Made by a program: the position numbers and the translations under genes. From contig CM023448.1 of the NCBI GenBank assembly GCA_013339765.2, positions 109,877,118 through 109,941,117 of the forward strand: 64,000 nt of DNA, read 5' to 3'. How positions within the stretch are numbered: the first letter of the stretch is position 1; each line of letters begins with the position of its first letter. The notes under the pieces were generated by a model. It searched no databases and was not told the DNA's origin. It saw only the letters and a program-made list of their open reading frames with translations. The DNA comes from Haemaphysalis longicornis (Eukaryota; Arthropoda; Arachnida; Ixodida; Ixodidae). This document shows, in pieces, positions 1-12,261 of the stretch.

Positions 1-231
1 GCAATATCGCGGAGAAGACATGCTGGCTCAAACTAAGAAAAAGAAGTGCAGATGAGCCGATCACGTGAGGCTATGGACTGACGGATTTCCTGTGAGTACC
101 CAGCGCCATCTACTGCTTCTCTTGGAGCACTCCTTGTATTCTTTTTTCAGCTGCTAAACAAGCCTCGCTGTTCGGCCTCAGTAGCGTAGGGTAGAATCGT
201 GGATTTTGAAATGACCGCCTCGGATTCGAGC

Positions 232-865
232 CTTATACTCCGGCTACACTAGGGTCCGAATGTAATTCGAACCAAATGTCATTTGACTCAAATTGGTTGC
301 TTCAGAATCCGCCATTCAGAATCCGCCGTGCTACACTACAATTTCGATGGCATTTGAAAGCTTTCACAATTGCTCGCCGTGCTGTAGTGGCGCTGTTGTC
401 GCCCCGTTCCGTTTTCGTACAATAATACAACAATAAAATTTAGGAGCAGTCTAAGGCAGTAAAATGATATCAAATTAGAAGAGACACCAGTTTCGACACT
501 AATGTGGTGGCTGCTTGTGTAGTTTTTTTTTTCAACTGACCCACAGGTTGGAGAGTATGAAAATTAAATATGTTGATTTTACACTTGAAGTAAATGAACA
601 GCGAACAAGGTTCCACAAACAAAAATATTTTGCTTGTTTTACGTACGGAAGTATTATATTTTTATTGCCGATCAGAGACGCTGCGTGCGAGAGTGCTCGA
701 AATGGCATTTGAAATCCCAAATGTCTCTCTCGGTGCTCATTTGGCTCGAATGTCATTTGAGCCAAATGGCATTTCAAAACCTAGTGTAGCAGCACAACTT
801 GGCATTTGAGTCAAATGACATTTGGTTCAAATGACATTCGGACGCTATAGTATAGCAGGGTATTA
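232..865. mobile_element. MITE-like element with long inverted ends
   Basis: The two ends are inverted copies of each other: about 232-300 on the left and 801-865 on the right, both reading GTCCGAATGT then ACCAAATGTCATTTGA. The arms are built from reiterated short palindromes of the type CATTTGA..TCAAATG. A second inverted pair lies further in, near 328-352 and 765-792 (GTGCTACACTA / TAGTGTAGCAGCAC). There is no transposase-like ORF inside, so this would be a non-autonomous DNA transposon. I could not fix a TSD. Confidence 0.5.
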
Positions 866-1004
866 GCCATGCCAATTTTTCTTCTAAGACTCGTGATTCT
901 TTTAGATGCAAAGTATCTCTTGCTCTCGGCTCCGTCGTCCGTCGTCCGTCCATCCCCCGGCCCAGGAAGACACCGGCAACACTGCCGCTCCAGCATCTCA
1001 TGGT

Positions 1005-1211
1005 CGGGGCTATGTCCCTCCCTTCTTGTGGCGCCATCCACACCCCCACTGCGCATGCTTGGCTCATCTCGGGCCGGCCCAGGAAGACACCGGTAACACT
1101 GTCGATCCAGGAGCCATTAAAGTATAAGACACCGCCGGGCGTTCAGCAAGCCAAGCATGCGCAGTGGGGGTGTGAACGGCGCAACAACGACAAGGGAGGG
1201 ACATAGCCCCG
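1005..1211. repeat. Inverted repeat, ~60-bp arms
   Basis: The stretch 1005-1065 is found again in reverse complement at 1149-1211; both contain GGGGCTATGTCCCTCCCTT and GCGCATGCTTGGCT. The loop is about 83 bp. A 22-bp direct repeat (CCCAGGAAGACACCGG..AACACTG) also occurs at about 961 and 1079, one copy just left of the left arm and one inside the loop. No coding content is credible here. Confidence 0.6.
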
Positions 1212-1216
1212 TCTCA

Positions 1217-1522
1217 TCTAATAAAATTACCCCATCTTCCTGTAGGGTAACCCTGAGTAGTATGCGAAACAGCCATGGGCTCAACGCAATTTCCCATTTC
1301 GTAGTTCCGGTAAGTGTTTTCACTTCTTCTCTGGTTTCTGTTCTGTACAGTTTGGTTTCTGGTAGTTACCATGGAAACCAAACTGTAAATATAACGGTAG
1401 CTACGTACCTCAACCTAACGGAAACGACGAACTGAAAACTAATGCGCACTTGAATCGACCCCATGGCTGCTTTGCATACTACTCAGGGTTCCCCTACGGG
1501 AAGATGGTGTAATTTTTTTATT
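1217..1522. repeat. Inverted-repeat element with central hairpin
   Basis: The arms 1217-1280 and 1459-1522 are reverse complements with few mismatches (AATTACxCCATCTTCC and CCCTGAGTAGTATGC). The interior has its own perfect 13-bp stem, ACAGTTTGGTTTC paired with GAAACCAAACTGT, at about 1347-1386. It looks like a small foldback MITE. It starts only a few bases after the preceding inverted repeat ends. Confidence 0.55.
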
Positions 1523-1832
1523 GTGAAATGTTCTCTTGGCTGAATACAGCCCCTTCTTTTCGTTAACATAGGTCGGTTCAGAGGTGGGGCGCGGAATGTC
1601 CACACGTTTAATTAACGTTGTGCATCGCACCGGAAGTGCCGGGTTTGCCCCTACCTTGGAACGGAATATCGCGACCGACAACAGCTGTACCACTCGGGTT
1701 ACTCAGTGGCTGTACCGAGGGACGGGACCAGAACTTTAAGGGAAGGCAGGAAACTGAGTGGAGGCCCGGAATTGATTTGGATGACCCTTAAGGGGACCTT
1801 GAAACACTTTTTTCAACTTCTTGAAATCTTAA

Positions 1833-3479
1833 AGGGACACTGAACTGATATGTAAACATTGCGGGATTACTAGCGCAAATTGTAGTCCGGAGTCCCCAGG
1901 CCATGCTTCGACCACTCTGGGCGCGTTTACGCGATTTTATTTAGTAGAAAAATTAATTCGAAAATGCTGTCCTCCTCTCTTTACGCTCGCCCATTTTCTG
2001 TGGCGTTTTCATGTGACGTCGGGAGGAGCCGAGCTCGCAATTGGCTGCGCAACTGCACGGCTCCCCGGCCTTCAGGCAGAGTCGTCGGCCCAGCGTTTCG
2101 TCCGCCGGCCGCCGACAGGTCGTCGCAATTCGTTCGTCAGTTGAAACGAAGCCAGGACACGTTTGTGAATGGAAGAATGGGCCTTTCTTTACTTGGTTAG
2201 TTTGTACACTGTATCTAGCTCGAAGTCAAGGTCGCTTCACACAAGCGCTGCACAAGCGCACATGCGACGCTTCGCTGACTGGTACGCCAGTATGAAAATA
2301 TAAGGCCTCTTGAAGGCGGGAGAAGAGTCAGCGAAGTCAATATAGGTACTAAGGAAATAAAACCAACTGATATTTTTACCGTACAGCGTAAAACTAGTGT
2401 GCGGGAAGCACTTTTTTGCGCTGGGCGAACAAGCACAGCGGTCAGCAGCACGACTACGCATCTGCGAACGCTTTTCCGTCTAAGAAATGCAATTGCTAGA
2501 CGTGATATATTGTGTAAACTTGGGGGATGCTTACTGCACGAGCGCAAAACAACAAATAGTCACCGAAGTTGCTTGAAATGCCGAAGCTAAATAAAAGTGA
2601 AAACTGGTTATACAATATATACCTTATATTACCCAGGTCAGCAGAGCTTGCCTCGTGGCCGAGTGTGCTGGAGCGCTAGGTATGACATTCATCGGAAGTG
2701 TTTTGCAAGTCGCGAGTTCGAATCCCCGCGGGTAAGTGCTTTTTTTTTATAAGTTAACTTTTTCGTTTTCCGCCGATGTTTTCTATACTGAGTTCGCCTT
2801 TTTTGGGCCGCAACGTTCATTGCTCCACGAACTAGTTCACAGAACGCGCGCAGGCTGGCACTGGCGCGCTAGCGAGTTCTCGTTGGCGTGCTGTTGCCAT
2901 AAGCACCGACTGATTGCGGGCAGTGGGCACAGGCCAGAATCAACAGACCCCTTGGCCTGGTGCGAACACGCTTTTTACGATAGGGGCATGACTGAGGCAA
3001 ACTCCAAATATGGGAGAAAAGCGCATGGCATTTGAGCGTCTGCGGGGACGCGGAGGGCGTTCATGCACTGCGTAGCCCTCGGCTAGTGGTTGCTACGATT
3101 CCAAGCCGTCCTGGGAGGCTTATCTTAGGCATTTTACAGCCGACAACATGGCAGAAGCGCGGTACGATGATTACTGAGATATTGAGAATTCCCATCCAAC
3201 AACGCCATCGGTTGTGTTTTACAGAACCGAAACCGAAACCGAAACTTGTTTGATTGATAACCTTGGGCATCGTCCAATCACGGTGCTCCCTCCTCCCAAC
3301 GTCACAGCGTTAGTTGGTGCGGCCGCCGCAAACCGCGCATAGTAGTTTTTCTTCTTTCGCGCAGTGTAAAATAATTACCGATTTGTCAACCGGATAAACG
3401 ATGAAAAGTGTGCTAATTTGAGCCAGTCTACGCTGTGCAAGCAAAAACGGGAGCTTGACAAATTCACTTCAGTGTCCCT
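1833..3479. mobile_element. TTAA-flanked DNA element with AGGGACACTGAA termini
   Basis: The left end reads TTAA then AGGGACACTGAACTGA at 1829-1848. The right end is its near reverse complement, TTCACTTCAGTGTCCCT then TTAA, ending at 3483. Both copies abut TTAA, which suggests a TTAA target-site duplication as in piggyBac-type transposons. The interior (about 1.65 kb) has no transposase ORF. It holds a tRNA-like unit (2646-2748) and a run of tandem GAAACC near 3226-3246. Two unrelated elements ending at these points is an alternative. Confidence 0.45.
2646..2748 (+). pseudogene. tRNA-like unit (class II-like) with T-run
   Basis: The block TGGCCGAGTGTGCTGG matches a Pol III A-box and GAGTTCGAATCC matches a B-box. 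The ends GCTTGCC and GGTAAGT can pair over seven positions, two of them wobbles. The length (about 92 nt) and the GGCCGAGTG D-arm resemble Leu or Ser tRNAs. The T-stem and anticodon stem are imperfect, so I do not call a working tRNA. A TATA-like ATATATA sits about 28 bp upstream and a run of T starts at 2740, so Pol III start and stop signals look present. Confidence 0.45.
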
Positions 3480-3483
3480 TTAA

Positions 3484-4574
3484 ATGCTTGCAGAACGTAG
3501 TCACCCAACCCACCCAGTACTTAGATTAGGGGGTCGCAAAGTACCTCAGCCAAAAATTACTGCTCTATGGCCATCAGATAGCCTAGAAACTCGCTCAAAA
3601 GATTTTTCTCTCTTTCCCAGCGTTGGCGTTTTTCGACGGCTCGAATTACGTCACTGAGGCCATGTAGCGGTGGTTGGCCGGTTTTTCTTCAGTTGCAGCA
3701 ATGAACGCTTTTCGATAGCAACTTAAAAAAAAAGCCACAAAAACAAAGCAGAAATGGAAGGCGCATCTGGTGCGACGAGCAAATCACGCAGTGCCGCGCT
3801 GTGCTGGCGATAACTACCCGTACCTTTCGCAGTGGTTCCAGACGCGAAGGAAAGAGTGAAAGCGCTTATCGAAAGTGTTGCAGGGTCCGTTTAAAAGGCG
3901 CGAGTGAAATGCTGTGGATGCGCCTTCGTCCTGAGGTGGTAACAAGCAGGCTGAAGGCGAGGATGCCTAATAGTTTGCTAAAAATAAAAGCCGCATACAC
4001 CCGCGCAAAGCGCTGCTCGCGTTCTACATTCCACTAGATTACTTAGATGAACTCAGACGGGATTCAGTTCTATACCTAAGTGCAAAACTCAGGGAGTGTT
4101 AAAATACCCGAACCTATTTTGTCGCGAACTATCGCAACAACTAGTGGGCTATTAATTTTTTTTATTCTGTTTTAAGGAACGATCGCGAAAACAAGGCTTC
4201 ACCGGCTCTCATCGTCTACTTTCCGTGTGGCTAGTCGTTCCGGTTAGATTCATTAGCACTAAACAGCTTGCTAAATAAGTACACATGTAGCAAGTATTTT
4301 AAACAAATGGTGTCGTAAATTATAAATTTATGCATTTTTCTCACTACTTCTTCGCGAAAGTCGTCGGCGAGAGCGGAATCGTATTCGCGCAGTGCGGACG
4401 AACTGCGCGATCGGCCGAAGAGGTAAGCACCGCCTCAACTATGGTCGTTTTCTCACTGAGAGCTAGCGCGATTCGACCTTGGGGGCGCACGCGACGTCAT
4501 GGCGCAAGCGGTCCGGCTGGCTGCGGGCATCCGTTGGGCACTTTGGCTAAGGGCAGTTTGTTGTCGTTTTCATT
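3484..4574. other. No recognisable feature
   Basis: This is AT-rich non-coding DNA. ORFs are short with no protein-like pattern. I see no tRNA, long repeat or transposon end here. Confidence 0.4.
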
Positions 4575-4589
4575 ACAACGCAACTTTCA

Positions 4590-4826
4590 ACCCGCCGCGG
4601 TGGCTCAGTGGCTAAGGCGTTGCGCTGCTGAGCACAAGGTCGCGGGTTCGATTCCCGGCCGCGGCGGCCGCTTTTCTGATGGAGGCGAAAAGCAAAAACG
4701 CCCGTGTGTACGAGATTTCGGTGCACGATAAAGATCCCCAGGTGGTCAAAATTAATCCGGAGCCCTCCACTACGGCGCGCCTCATCGCCTGCGTTGCGTC
4801 GGCGCGTTAAACCCCACAATCAATCA
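4590..4826 (+). mobile_element. Ruka-like: tRNA-derived SINE, Ruka-like, full length
   Basis: The head CCGCCGCGGTGGCTCAGTGG and the B-box GGTTCGATTCCCGG mark a tRNA-derived promoter. The body runs through CTTTTCTGATGGAGGCGAAA and AAAGATCCCCAGGTGG to a CAATCAATCAA tail. A 12-bp target-site duplication ACAACGCAACTT flanks it (4575-4586 and 4827-4838), so the insertion is intact and fairly young. Ruka is the SINE I know from ixodid ticks and the match is from memory, so the family name is likely but not certain. Five other copies occur in this window. Confidence 0.85.
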
Positions 4827-4838
4827 ACAACGCAACTT

Positions 4839-7800
4839 CCCTCATTTTAAACACACGCACATGTGTTCGGGGCTGAAGTATCGAGCCTCGAGAAGCGCGA
4901 AAGATAAACTGTCTCAGCAATTCAGAGAACGACGCTGTAGCTGAACACCCTGCCGCAGACACGCTTGTCGCCTGCCTTTCCTCGTGGTGGCTCTTAAACG
5001 CGGCTGCCTACTGCTTGGTTATCAGTAAGCACAGGAAGCTTTAGAGTGTAAATACATGTATAAAAGCCGTGTTTCGCGATTTACAGATCGTTGGTTTAAT
5101 GCCACCCACCGTGTTGTGATTGCATTAGCTGCCGATCGAGATCATGCAGATTTCTGTTTTTTCGCCGGACGGGTTCTTTCTGGTGCTCGCGTTGTAAAAC
5201 TGCCTATAAGGTAAAATATTTTCTCGTGTGGTTTGGTGTCACAATCCACAGGTAAAACAGAATGTTAACAGTATACCCACGCTTAAGCTTCTTTATCACT
5301 ACCCAGCCTACTTCCCTCGATACTGTAATTTCTATGTGGCAGTGTTATATCGGGGGTGGTTGCAGAGCAGTCTGGCCACAGTGCTCTATTCACATTGGCG
5401 TACACGAAAACATACGTCAGGCTTACCTTACACAATGCGAGTATTGAGGGAAATCATCCATATCCTCGTCGTGATTCGTGCGGCGTTGTGTCGAATGGTT
5501 GTTTCACGAACGCTTTGACTCCCCCAAAGCTACATATACAAAATTCTTTATTTGAAGTCTGGTAAATCCGTTGGTTATGCGAAGAAATCTAAAAGTGTTG
5601 TGGGTAAACCTTTTGTTAGTGCCACGTGCTGGAACCAATCAGGGGCTGATCCGTTGTAGTGTCAACTCTGACTCCTTTGCTGTGAACGATGCCACAATTA
5701 AATTGAAACAGCACAAAACGCACAACTGGTGAGGAAAATAGAAAACCTGAGCGTCTTCTCCCTTTCTCGAAGAGTTTTGACTTTCCGGGCGACTCAACAA
5801 ACGCGACGCAACAGTACTCGCTCATCAGACTGTCGATTATGTCCACGGGCTGCACTTCCACGCCCTTTCTCACGCTACGACGGTTTTCAGAAACATGTAG
5901 CAATTGCTCTTGCACATGGCCCACCGCAGCAATGAAATCGTTGCGCTCCGTTGCAAAAACTGAGAGCCGTAGTTCGCCATATTTGTGTAAACTCATTTGA
6001 TTGTAACTCTGATGTAATGACAACCGCGACACCCGCGAAAAATACCGTGTTTGGTAATTTTATCCAAAATACCCAAGGGCGGATACCGCCGGAACGTGAA
6101 CCCGCCAACCGCAGAAAGCGCGTTGCCGGGGCCGACTACAAACGAGGCGTGGGAACATTGTTAGAGTTCCACCCATCCAATTTCTCACCAAGACCGAAAA
6201 GCACACAACATCGAGCGTCGCCTTCTGTCCCGAGGGCATGATCATTACGTGCCGCCGCGGGACAGCTATACGTATAGCGCTGAAACTGACCGCATGGGGT
6301 TAAGGTCACAGTGAAGTGATGTTATGAGTGACCTTGCAAGTGTACATAAACAATGACGAAAATAAAATGAACACGTCGTTAAATGCAAAGCGGCAGCAGA
6401 GTGAACAGGGCACACCGTGGCGTTGAAGAGGACGAGGGGTGTGCAGTGGACGAAGAAGATTAGTACAGTGTTCCAGAAGGGGTGAGAACTGAGACAGTGC
6501 AAGCGCCGCCGGGACAATCTTCGGTGTAGTGGCAGATATCCGAAACGGACGTTCGGTCCCCTGGCTACTTGATTCCGAGATCATCGCCATTGGTCACCAA
6601 GGTGACTTGCCGCCTTGTCCTGTCTTCTCTGGTGGGCTTGGGTGTCTTCAAGGCGCTGCCGTATCGTTACGCTCGAGCCTGCGTTCCTGCTACTGAGTGT
6701 TCGTGGCGCATCAGCGGTTCCTCGCTCGAGCTCGGATCGCTTTCCTGCTGCCGCCTGGCCTCGGTGTTCTGGCCTGGCCTGACCGTTCTTCGAGGGGTTC
6801 CTATGCGTCTTACGCCGGCTCATGGCGGACCTCATCACTCAGGAACCTTTCGGGTTTCGGAGCGCTCACCCTGGATGACCGCCGTACCCCGATGACACCA
6901 CATACGTGAGCTGTGCTGCACCGTGAATGATCTATGCGACAATCGCCAGCCAGCTCTGCAAATTTGTTTCGCGGGCCCGCTATCGAGAGCATTCCTCGTT
7001 CACCATCACTGTGTGTATCCTGTCGTCTAAACCTGCTTTTCGCCTTGTCCTACTGACTTTGCTGCAAGGTGGGGTTGCAGCTATCCTGCGCGCTCAGTTA
7101 GGTGAGCTATACGGAGGAATTTATCCAGCACGTAAATGTTAATCAATTCTTAAGCAAAAAAATGCATGCTTATCTTGAAACTTGGTGTCACCGTATTCAT
7201 ATCAATACGTTTACGTGTCTGAAATCGCTCTCGTCTACTTTGCATCAAGGTTCCGGACGTTTACCTTGGATATCAACTTATATTTATTTGAACTTCGCAA
7301 CCCGCACACCGTCGTGCATACCTCAACATATTTGCTATGCTGTTAGTCACTCAGGTGTGTGGATTGTTCGCTTTAAGTCTGCATATGAATTGCGAGATAC
7401 ACTTCAACTACAGAGAAGTAATCGGGGCAATTTGCATTACTTTCCACAAGTGAAAGCTTATTTTGGGATTTTGTGTTATTTTTTGTTTAGCGGGCCATTA
7501 ACTTCTAAGAAAAAAAGCAATTCCGAGGATATCCTAAGAATGTATGAGTTCTGAATGCTAAAGCATTTTGTCCAATTGAACGCCGTTGAGTTATCCTTGG
7601 AGTTTTGCACTGCGAGTAATCTTTTCGATCTTTGCTCGGAATATCTGCGGTGAACTGGTGTGGACGGCCACCATTCTCTACTGCTTAAGTTGCGAACGCC
7701 GACTTTGTAGACGTTTTCAGACTCCAAAACGGTACGGTATGCACTGACGCGCCGGGTGCGCTATGAAATGCGTCACAGCCAATAAGAGCTTTAGGAGCCG

Positions 7801-9364
7801 TTTTGCTGCTACAGAAGCCGACGGCGGACGCCGGCCTTTTTCGGTCGATGGTCCATTTAATGCTTTCTCAAACGTTAGCAAATATAGCTCTGTGAGTGTG
7901 TGCTGCTTATTACGCGTTGGACAATTCACCTCTGTAAATATCTGCTACGCGTCGCAGGCTATTGGGAGGTTTAGGAGATGTTTTCCTGGTGGAGACGATT
8001 GACGCCGGCCTTTACACTCTACATGTCATCGAATGTTTGTGCATTAGAAAAGAGGGGACTAAAAAGCTGCGCCTTTTCAGACTCAACCGGAGAAAAAAAA
8101 AGTTAAAAACGAGATTTAAAATTTTTGATTCCGTGTGCTGCCGCAAGAGACTGTGAGATCCTCGAATATTATACACTTTGTCGAACAAGTAGAAGTGCAG
8201 TGTCGCTGCTGTTGTGACATTGAACTTATGTGCGAGGGAAAACTGTGCCCAACACAAACCGATTTGTAAAAAAAGTTCGAACTGATAAAAGGAGATAGAA
8301 ACGTCTCTATGGAGCAAATTGGGATTTGCCTTGTCGACGCTAAATCTGTACTATGATACTCTCGGTAGTGAATGGTAACGAATTAGTTTACGCTATTCAC
8401 GTGCGCCGTAAACCGGTTTGCCAGGCCGGCCGTTGGGGTGGGTATTGAAAAGATCTTTATCAAAATGCAAGAACCCGAGCTATTATTCGGTTTTGCCATA
8501 TGATTTAAGGGGAGGCACTTCCTTGTTTTAGAAAAAAATTACGTGCGTTCTTTTTGTGTGTGTGTGTGTGGAGTGAAGGAGACGTATACCTGTGGTGCTG
8601 TGCTGGGGAATTTTTGTTGTTAAAGTTTGTTTTGAAGTGAACTTTGAAGTAAATTTTTGGTGCATCACTGATAACTTTATTTTTAACCTAGCCTCATACG
8701 AACCACCACTTCACGCTGGTGCTTCATAGTCACTATTCAAACCTAGCAGTTTTGATTTTATTATAATAGGTATGCATCCGAGATTCTTCAACGGGGTGAG
8801 GGAGGGGAGCTAGAACGTATTGCACAAGAGAAACGTTTAAATGTGATAATTTATGATTCCAAGGTGTTTAGAGTTCCGAAGCTTTACTTAGTTCATAGTA
8901 GGAGGCTCCGGATTAATATGTCTACCTGGAGATCCTTGGCGTGCGCCGAAATCTCGACATACGGGCGTTCCCGTTCTCAGACTCACTCAAAAGAAACAAG
9001 AAACGGCTGCAGCGGCCGCTATCTAGTGCGACCACTTTCGTTCAGAAGCACAACGCCTTAGTTCCGAGGCACAACACCTCTTCCCGCGAGGTGACTGTCC
9101 GGTCTGGCACTCCTGCCGTCGTGAGCACCCGCGACCGTTGAATGTAATGAATACAAGGTTTCCCACGATTTTGATCGTTATTCCGTGTGCGCTGTGCCAA
9201 TCTAGAAAAGAACATCCTGACACACCACCTGAAAACACATGCCCACTGGCGATGGGAAACCGCGCGAAAATATTGCAAGAACTGCCCCCCTCTTCTATAC
9301 AAGCGAAACATTAGTGTTCTCACATATGCCGAAAACGCCGAAGCGAAAGAAAAAAAAAAACGCT
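4839..9364. other. Anonymous DNA, no supported gene
   Basis: The longest ORF is 7102-7554 (+), 150 codons, with no domain I recognise. The patch at about 6570-6900 is GC-rich with open frames on both strands but no protein pattern. A GC-rich repeat at 7775-8030 is listed separately. If host exons are here, I cannot see them. Confidence 0.35.
7775..8030 (+). repeat. GC-rich repeat, two diverged units
   Basis: One unit near 7775-7860 reads TTTAGGAGCCGTTTTGC then ACGCCGGCCTTTTTCGG. A more divergent unit near 7968-8030 reads TTTAGGAGATGTTTTCC then ACGCCGGCCTTTACAC. The order of blocks is the same, so this looks like a diverged tandem duplication. Confidence 0.35.
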
Positions 9365-9446
9365 TCCCGTGGCCAGAATCGAACCTTGGCCCCTCGCGTT
9401 ATGAAGCCGACGTCTATCCTGTTGCTCCATTCCACCGGAAGTTAGG
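9365..9446 (-). pseudogene. tRNA-Met-like unit (CAT loop) with T-run
   Basis: Read on the minus strand, the ends CTTCCGG and CGGGAAG pair at most positions. A TTCATAA loop (T before a CAT anticodon) follows TCGGC. The B-box is AGGTTCGATTC. The anticodon 3' strand and T-stem carry mismatches, so it is probably a tRNA pseudogene or the head of a SINE. On the minus strand it runs directly into a T-run (the A-run at 9351-9361), as a Pol III unit would. Confidence 0.45.
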
Positions 9447-9458
9447 TCGAAACTAAAA

Positions 9459-10268
9459 ATGTCTCCCCTGCCAAGAAATGTGACCCCTCAACACCATGAA
9501 GGCAGAAGAACGGCCAGGGCACAAACCCTTGAAAGGCTGTACGGTCAATCAAAAACAACAGCAATCACAGGCGCAGCGGACTACGCACGTGCAAATACCA
9601 AAACAGCGGTTGTCGCCACCCCCACTGGCCTTATTACTGGTATCACCCTTCGCCAAGCTACCATCCTCGAAGCGGAAGAAGCGGCGCTCGCATTAGTCAT
9701 AACCCAGACCCAAGCCCAGATTATTATTAGTGACTCTCCAGCGGCGTGCCGGAAGTACATAGCCGGAAGGATTTCCACGAAAGCCTTACGTATCCTAGTC
9801 CAAGACCCTCCTGAAAGAACAATCAAAATCATTTGGACGCCTGCCCACTCATCCCTTCGCGGCAATGCAGCGGCTCACGCTCACGCCCGAGATCTTGCTC
9901 GCCGGGCACCGCGAAAGGACGATGAGAGGACCAGACACTCACTTATTACATACAACGACATCACCCAACACTACATGCTCACACGACGCACCTTCCCGCC
10001 ATCGGCAGAAAAATTAACAAAAGAACAACAGGTCACCCTCAGACAATTTCAAACAAACACATTTCCACATCCCACACGGCTACACGCCATCCACCCCACA
10101 TTATACTACCCCCTGTGCAGGCACTCCGGCAGCCCAGCAACGCTCTTCCATATGGTTTGGGCATGCCCTTCAAACCCACACCTTGAACCAATTCTCAGTC
10201 CTACATACGAGCAGTGGGAGAGTGAACTTGCCAGCTCGGACCTAAGTAAGCAGCTTTGGCTCGCTTAA
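9459..10268 (+). pseudogene. LINE ORF2 C-terminal fragment, RNase H domain
   Basis: This 269-codon frame is the 3' end of a non-LTR retrotransposon polyprotein. An RNase H-like domain spans about residues 35-150: the active-site Glu block (ILEAEEAALAL), the second Asp (IIISDSPAACR) and the His block (IWTPAHSSLRGN) are visible. The first catalytic Asp appears replaced: the expected TDAA reads TGAA (ITGAADY). A cysteine/histidine segment follows (CRHSG..FHMVWACP). Endonuclease and reverse transcriptase are absent, so the copy is 5'-truncated. The frame ends early: another frame just downstream reads GRTNGVLD then stop, matching the usual ending of this group, so a frameshift lies near 10265. 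Confidence 0.75.
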
Positions 10269-10379
10269 AGGCCGAAGACGGCTGGCCGCACCAACGGAGT
10301 CCTGGACTGAGGACCCCGCCCACTTACAAGCTCGATCCCAGTGTTCAATAAAGTTTTCTCCTCCTCCTCCTCCTCCTCC
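9459..10379 (+). mobile_element. 5'-truncated LINE with (CTC)n tail
   Basis: The unit runs from the RNase H fragment through a short 3' UTR to TTCAATAAAGTTTT followed by (CTC)n at 10357-10379. An AATAAAG signal just before a simple-repeat tail also ends the fragments at 14054 and 32640, so these belong to one LINE group. The tRNA-like unit just upstream is probably unrelated. Confidence 0.7.
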
Positions 10380-12050
10380 ATTTCGACAAGGTCGAAACTC
10401 AGTCTAAATTCAACCGACAACCAAAGTATCCGTCAAGAGAAAGGTTCGCGTTCAACCATAGTTGTCGTTCGACGGAGGGGTGCACGATTTTTTTATCCCA
10501 TGCCATCCATCTTCGTATTCTAATCAGGCCACGTAAAATTCTCGGCTGTATGAAAGGCTTCACTTTGCATCGATACACGCTCTTTTCAAATTTTAGTGGT
10601 TCGGTGTGTCATCTTGATAGCAATTTTTCGGCGAGACAAACACGTGTATCTCGCGGCAATGACTGCAGTGCTCATAAATGATCGCACCAAACTGCAAAAT
10701 ACCGCTTAGCACCGTAACCGGTATTTAGTTGCGTTTTTTTTTTTTTTTGCGTGGTGCGTCCACATACAAGATACAAAACGGAGGATAGTTTACAATGGCC
10801 GTCCCTTTCGTAAGTCACACCATGATTGCTTCTGCGCAAAGCGTAGAAAACAACGCAAACACCAGTGAATAAGGATAATATACGCCGGTGGGATGTCACA
10901 GTTAAAGGTTATTAATGTTCGAGGGGTAACTAATGTGTTAACACTGTCATATTTCTTCAGCACATTTACGCACGTATTAGGGGGGATCTAAGAAGGTATT
11001 GCCATTTTTCGCGAAGCAGTGGTTTGTAAGCTAGATTGTAGCGGCGTAAGATTAAGAGAAATCCTGTTCTTTCTATATACTTTAAAGGGGCCAGGTGTGT
11101 AGCACTCCGTAGGGTTACATGAGGTCTTATGGGAGTATTTAACAAAATGGCCTTAAGCCATCATATTTTGATATAGAACTACCAATATTGCAGCTAAAAA
11201 AATGCACCACAGCAACACACTTGTGCGTAATAGGGAAGCCGACTTTAAAGAAATCGATGTATTGCAGGGCGGCTGAAACAAGTTATCTGACAATTCCAAT
11301 ATTGGAGTTCCTGTCATTTTTTTAAGTGCCACAAATAAACGTTTTTGTGGCTCTATTGCACACACTAGAAAATTACCGAAGCTTTCATTTACAAAAATAA
11401 ATAGTTTAGCCAGTTCTTTGTTATGTCTGTCCTACGGTAGTAGCAAATAATGAAGTCGTCTTCACAAAATTATATCAGCTCGGCAGTCTACTGTGGCCGG
11501 GGACAGTTGAGCTTAATATACGTACCGGGGCAACGACCATTGGACTGTATCAGATCGGTGTCCTTCATACGAATGTCACGGTGCCTAAGCACAAAGGCTT
11601 ATTCACGATGAATGACTACTGCTTGGGTAGGTATTGGAGGACACGGATATGCGTTTACGGGGATGGTGAGTAGGGGCAAAGGGGGTGAGAATTGTCGCAT
11701 AATTTGTTTTGAGCATAAAACACTTGTTCCTGTATTGCATCGTTTCCATAGATCCTCAATGTTTAGGAACCTTAGTGAGCAGAGTGAGGGTGGTGCAGAA
11801 GGTCATTTGTCCCCCAAATACAATTACGTGCACCATTTGGGTGCATCAGAGTATTTTCGTACGCATTTTCCCTCTAATTCCTGGTACATTTGCGTTTTCC
11901 GGACAGCTTCCGCGAATTACCAGAATTCTAGTCCACGTGTCCTGCTGCTTCTGCCCCCTACGTGCTTTACAGGCATTAGACGTCACGAACAACAGCCTGC
12001 TAGTGGCCGTGCAAGGACGCGGTTAAGGAAGACCGACTGAAGGGCAGACC
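10380..12050. other. No recognisable feature
   Basis: This is AT-rich DNA. The frame at 11612-12040 (+) has no domain I recognise. Nothing else stands out before the hairpin at 12051. Confidence 0.35.
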
Positions 12051-12091
12051 GAAGGACACACACGCCCGCACGTGGGCCTGCGGGCGTGTCC
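12051..12091. repeat. GC-rich hairpin
   Basis: GGACAC(ACAC)GCCCGCA pairs with TGCGGGCGTGTCC across a 7-nt loop, giving a 13-bp stem with a 4-nt bulge. Its function is unknown. Confidence 0.45.
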
Positions 12092-12261
12092 GTGAGTGAT
12101 AGAGCAGGAAAGAAGGAGATTCACTGTGGAAAGTCATAAAAAAAGGAATATGAGGTAATTTTTCATCACTGCTAACGAATCGCACGAACAGTTGCTTGTG
12201 GGCGGTACCCCGCCATGTCAAAAAAAGAAGAAAAGACAGCGCTTGCTAAGACAACCGGTCA

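Noticed and set aside
7102..7554. 150-codon plus-strand frame
   Set aside because: AT-rich, no recognisable domain or start context, and no supporting neighbour.
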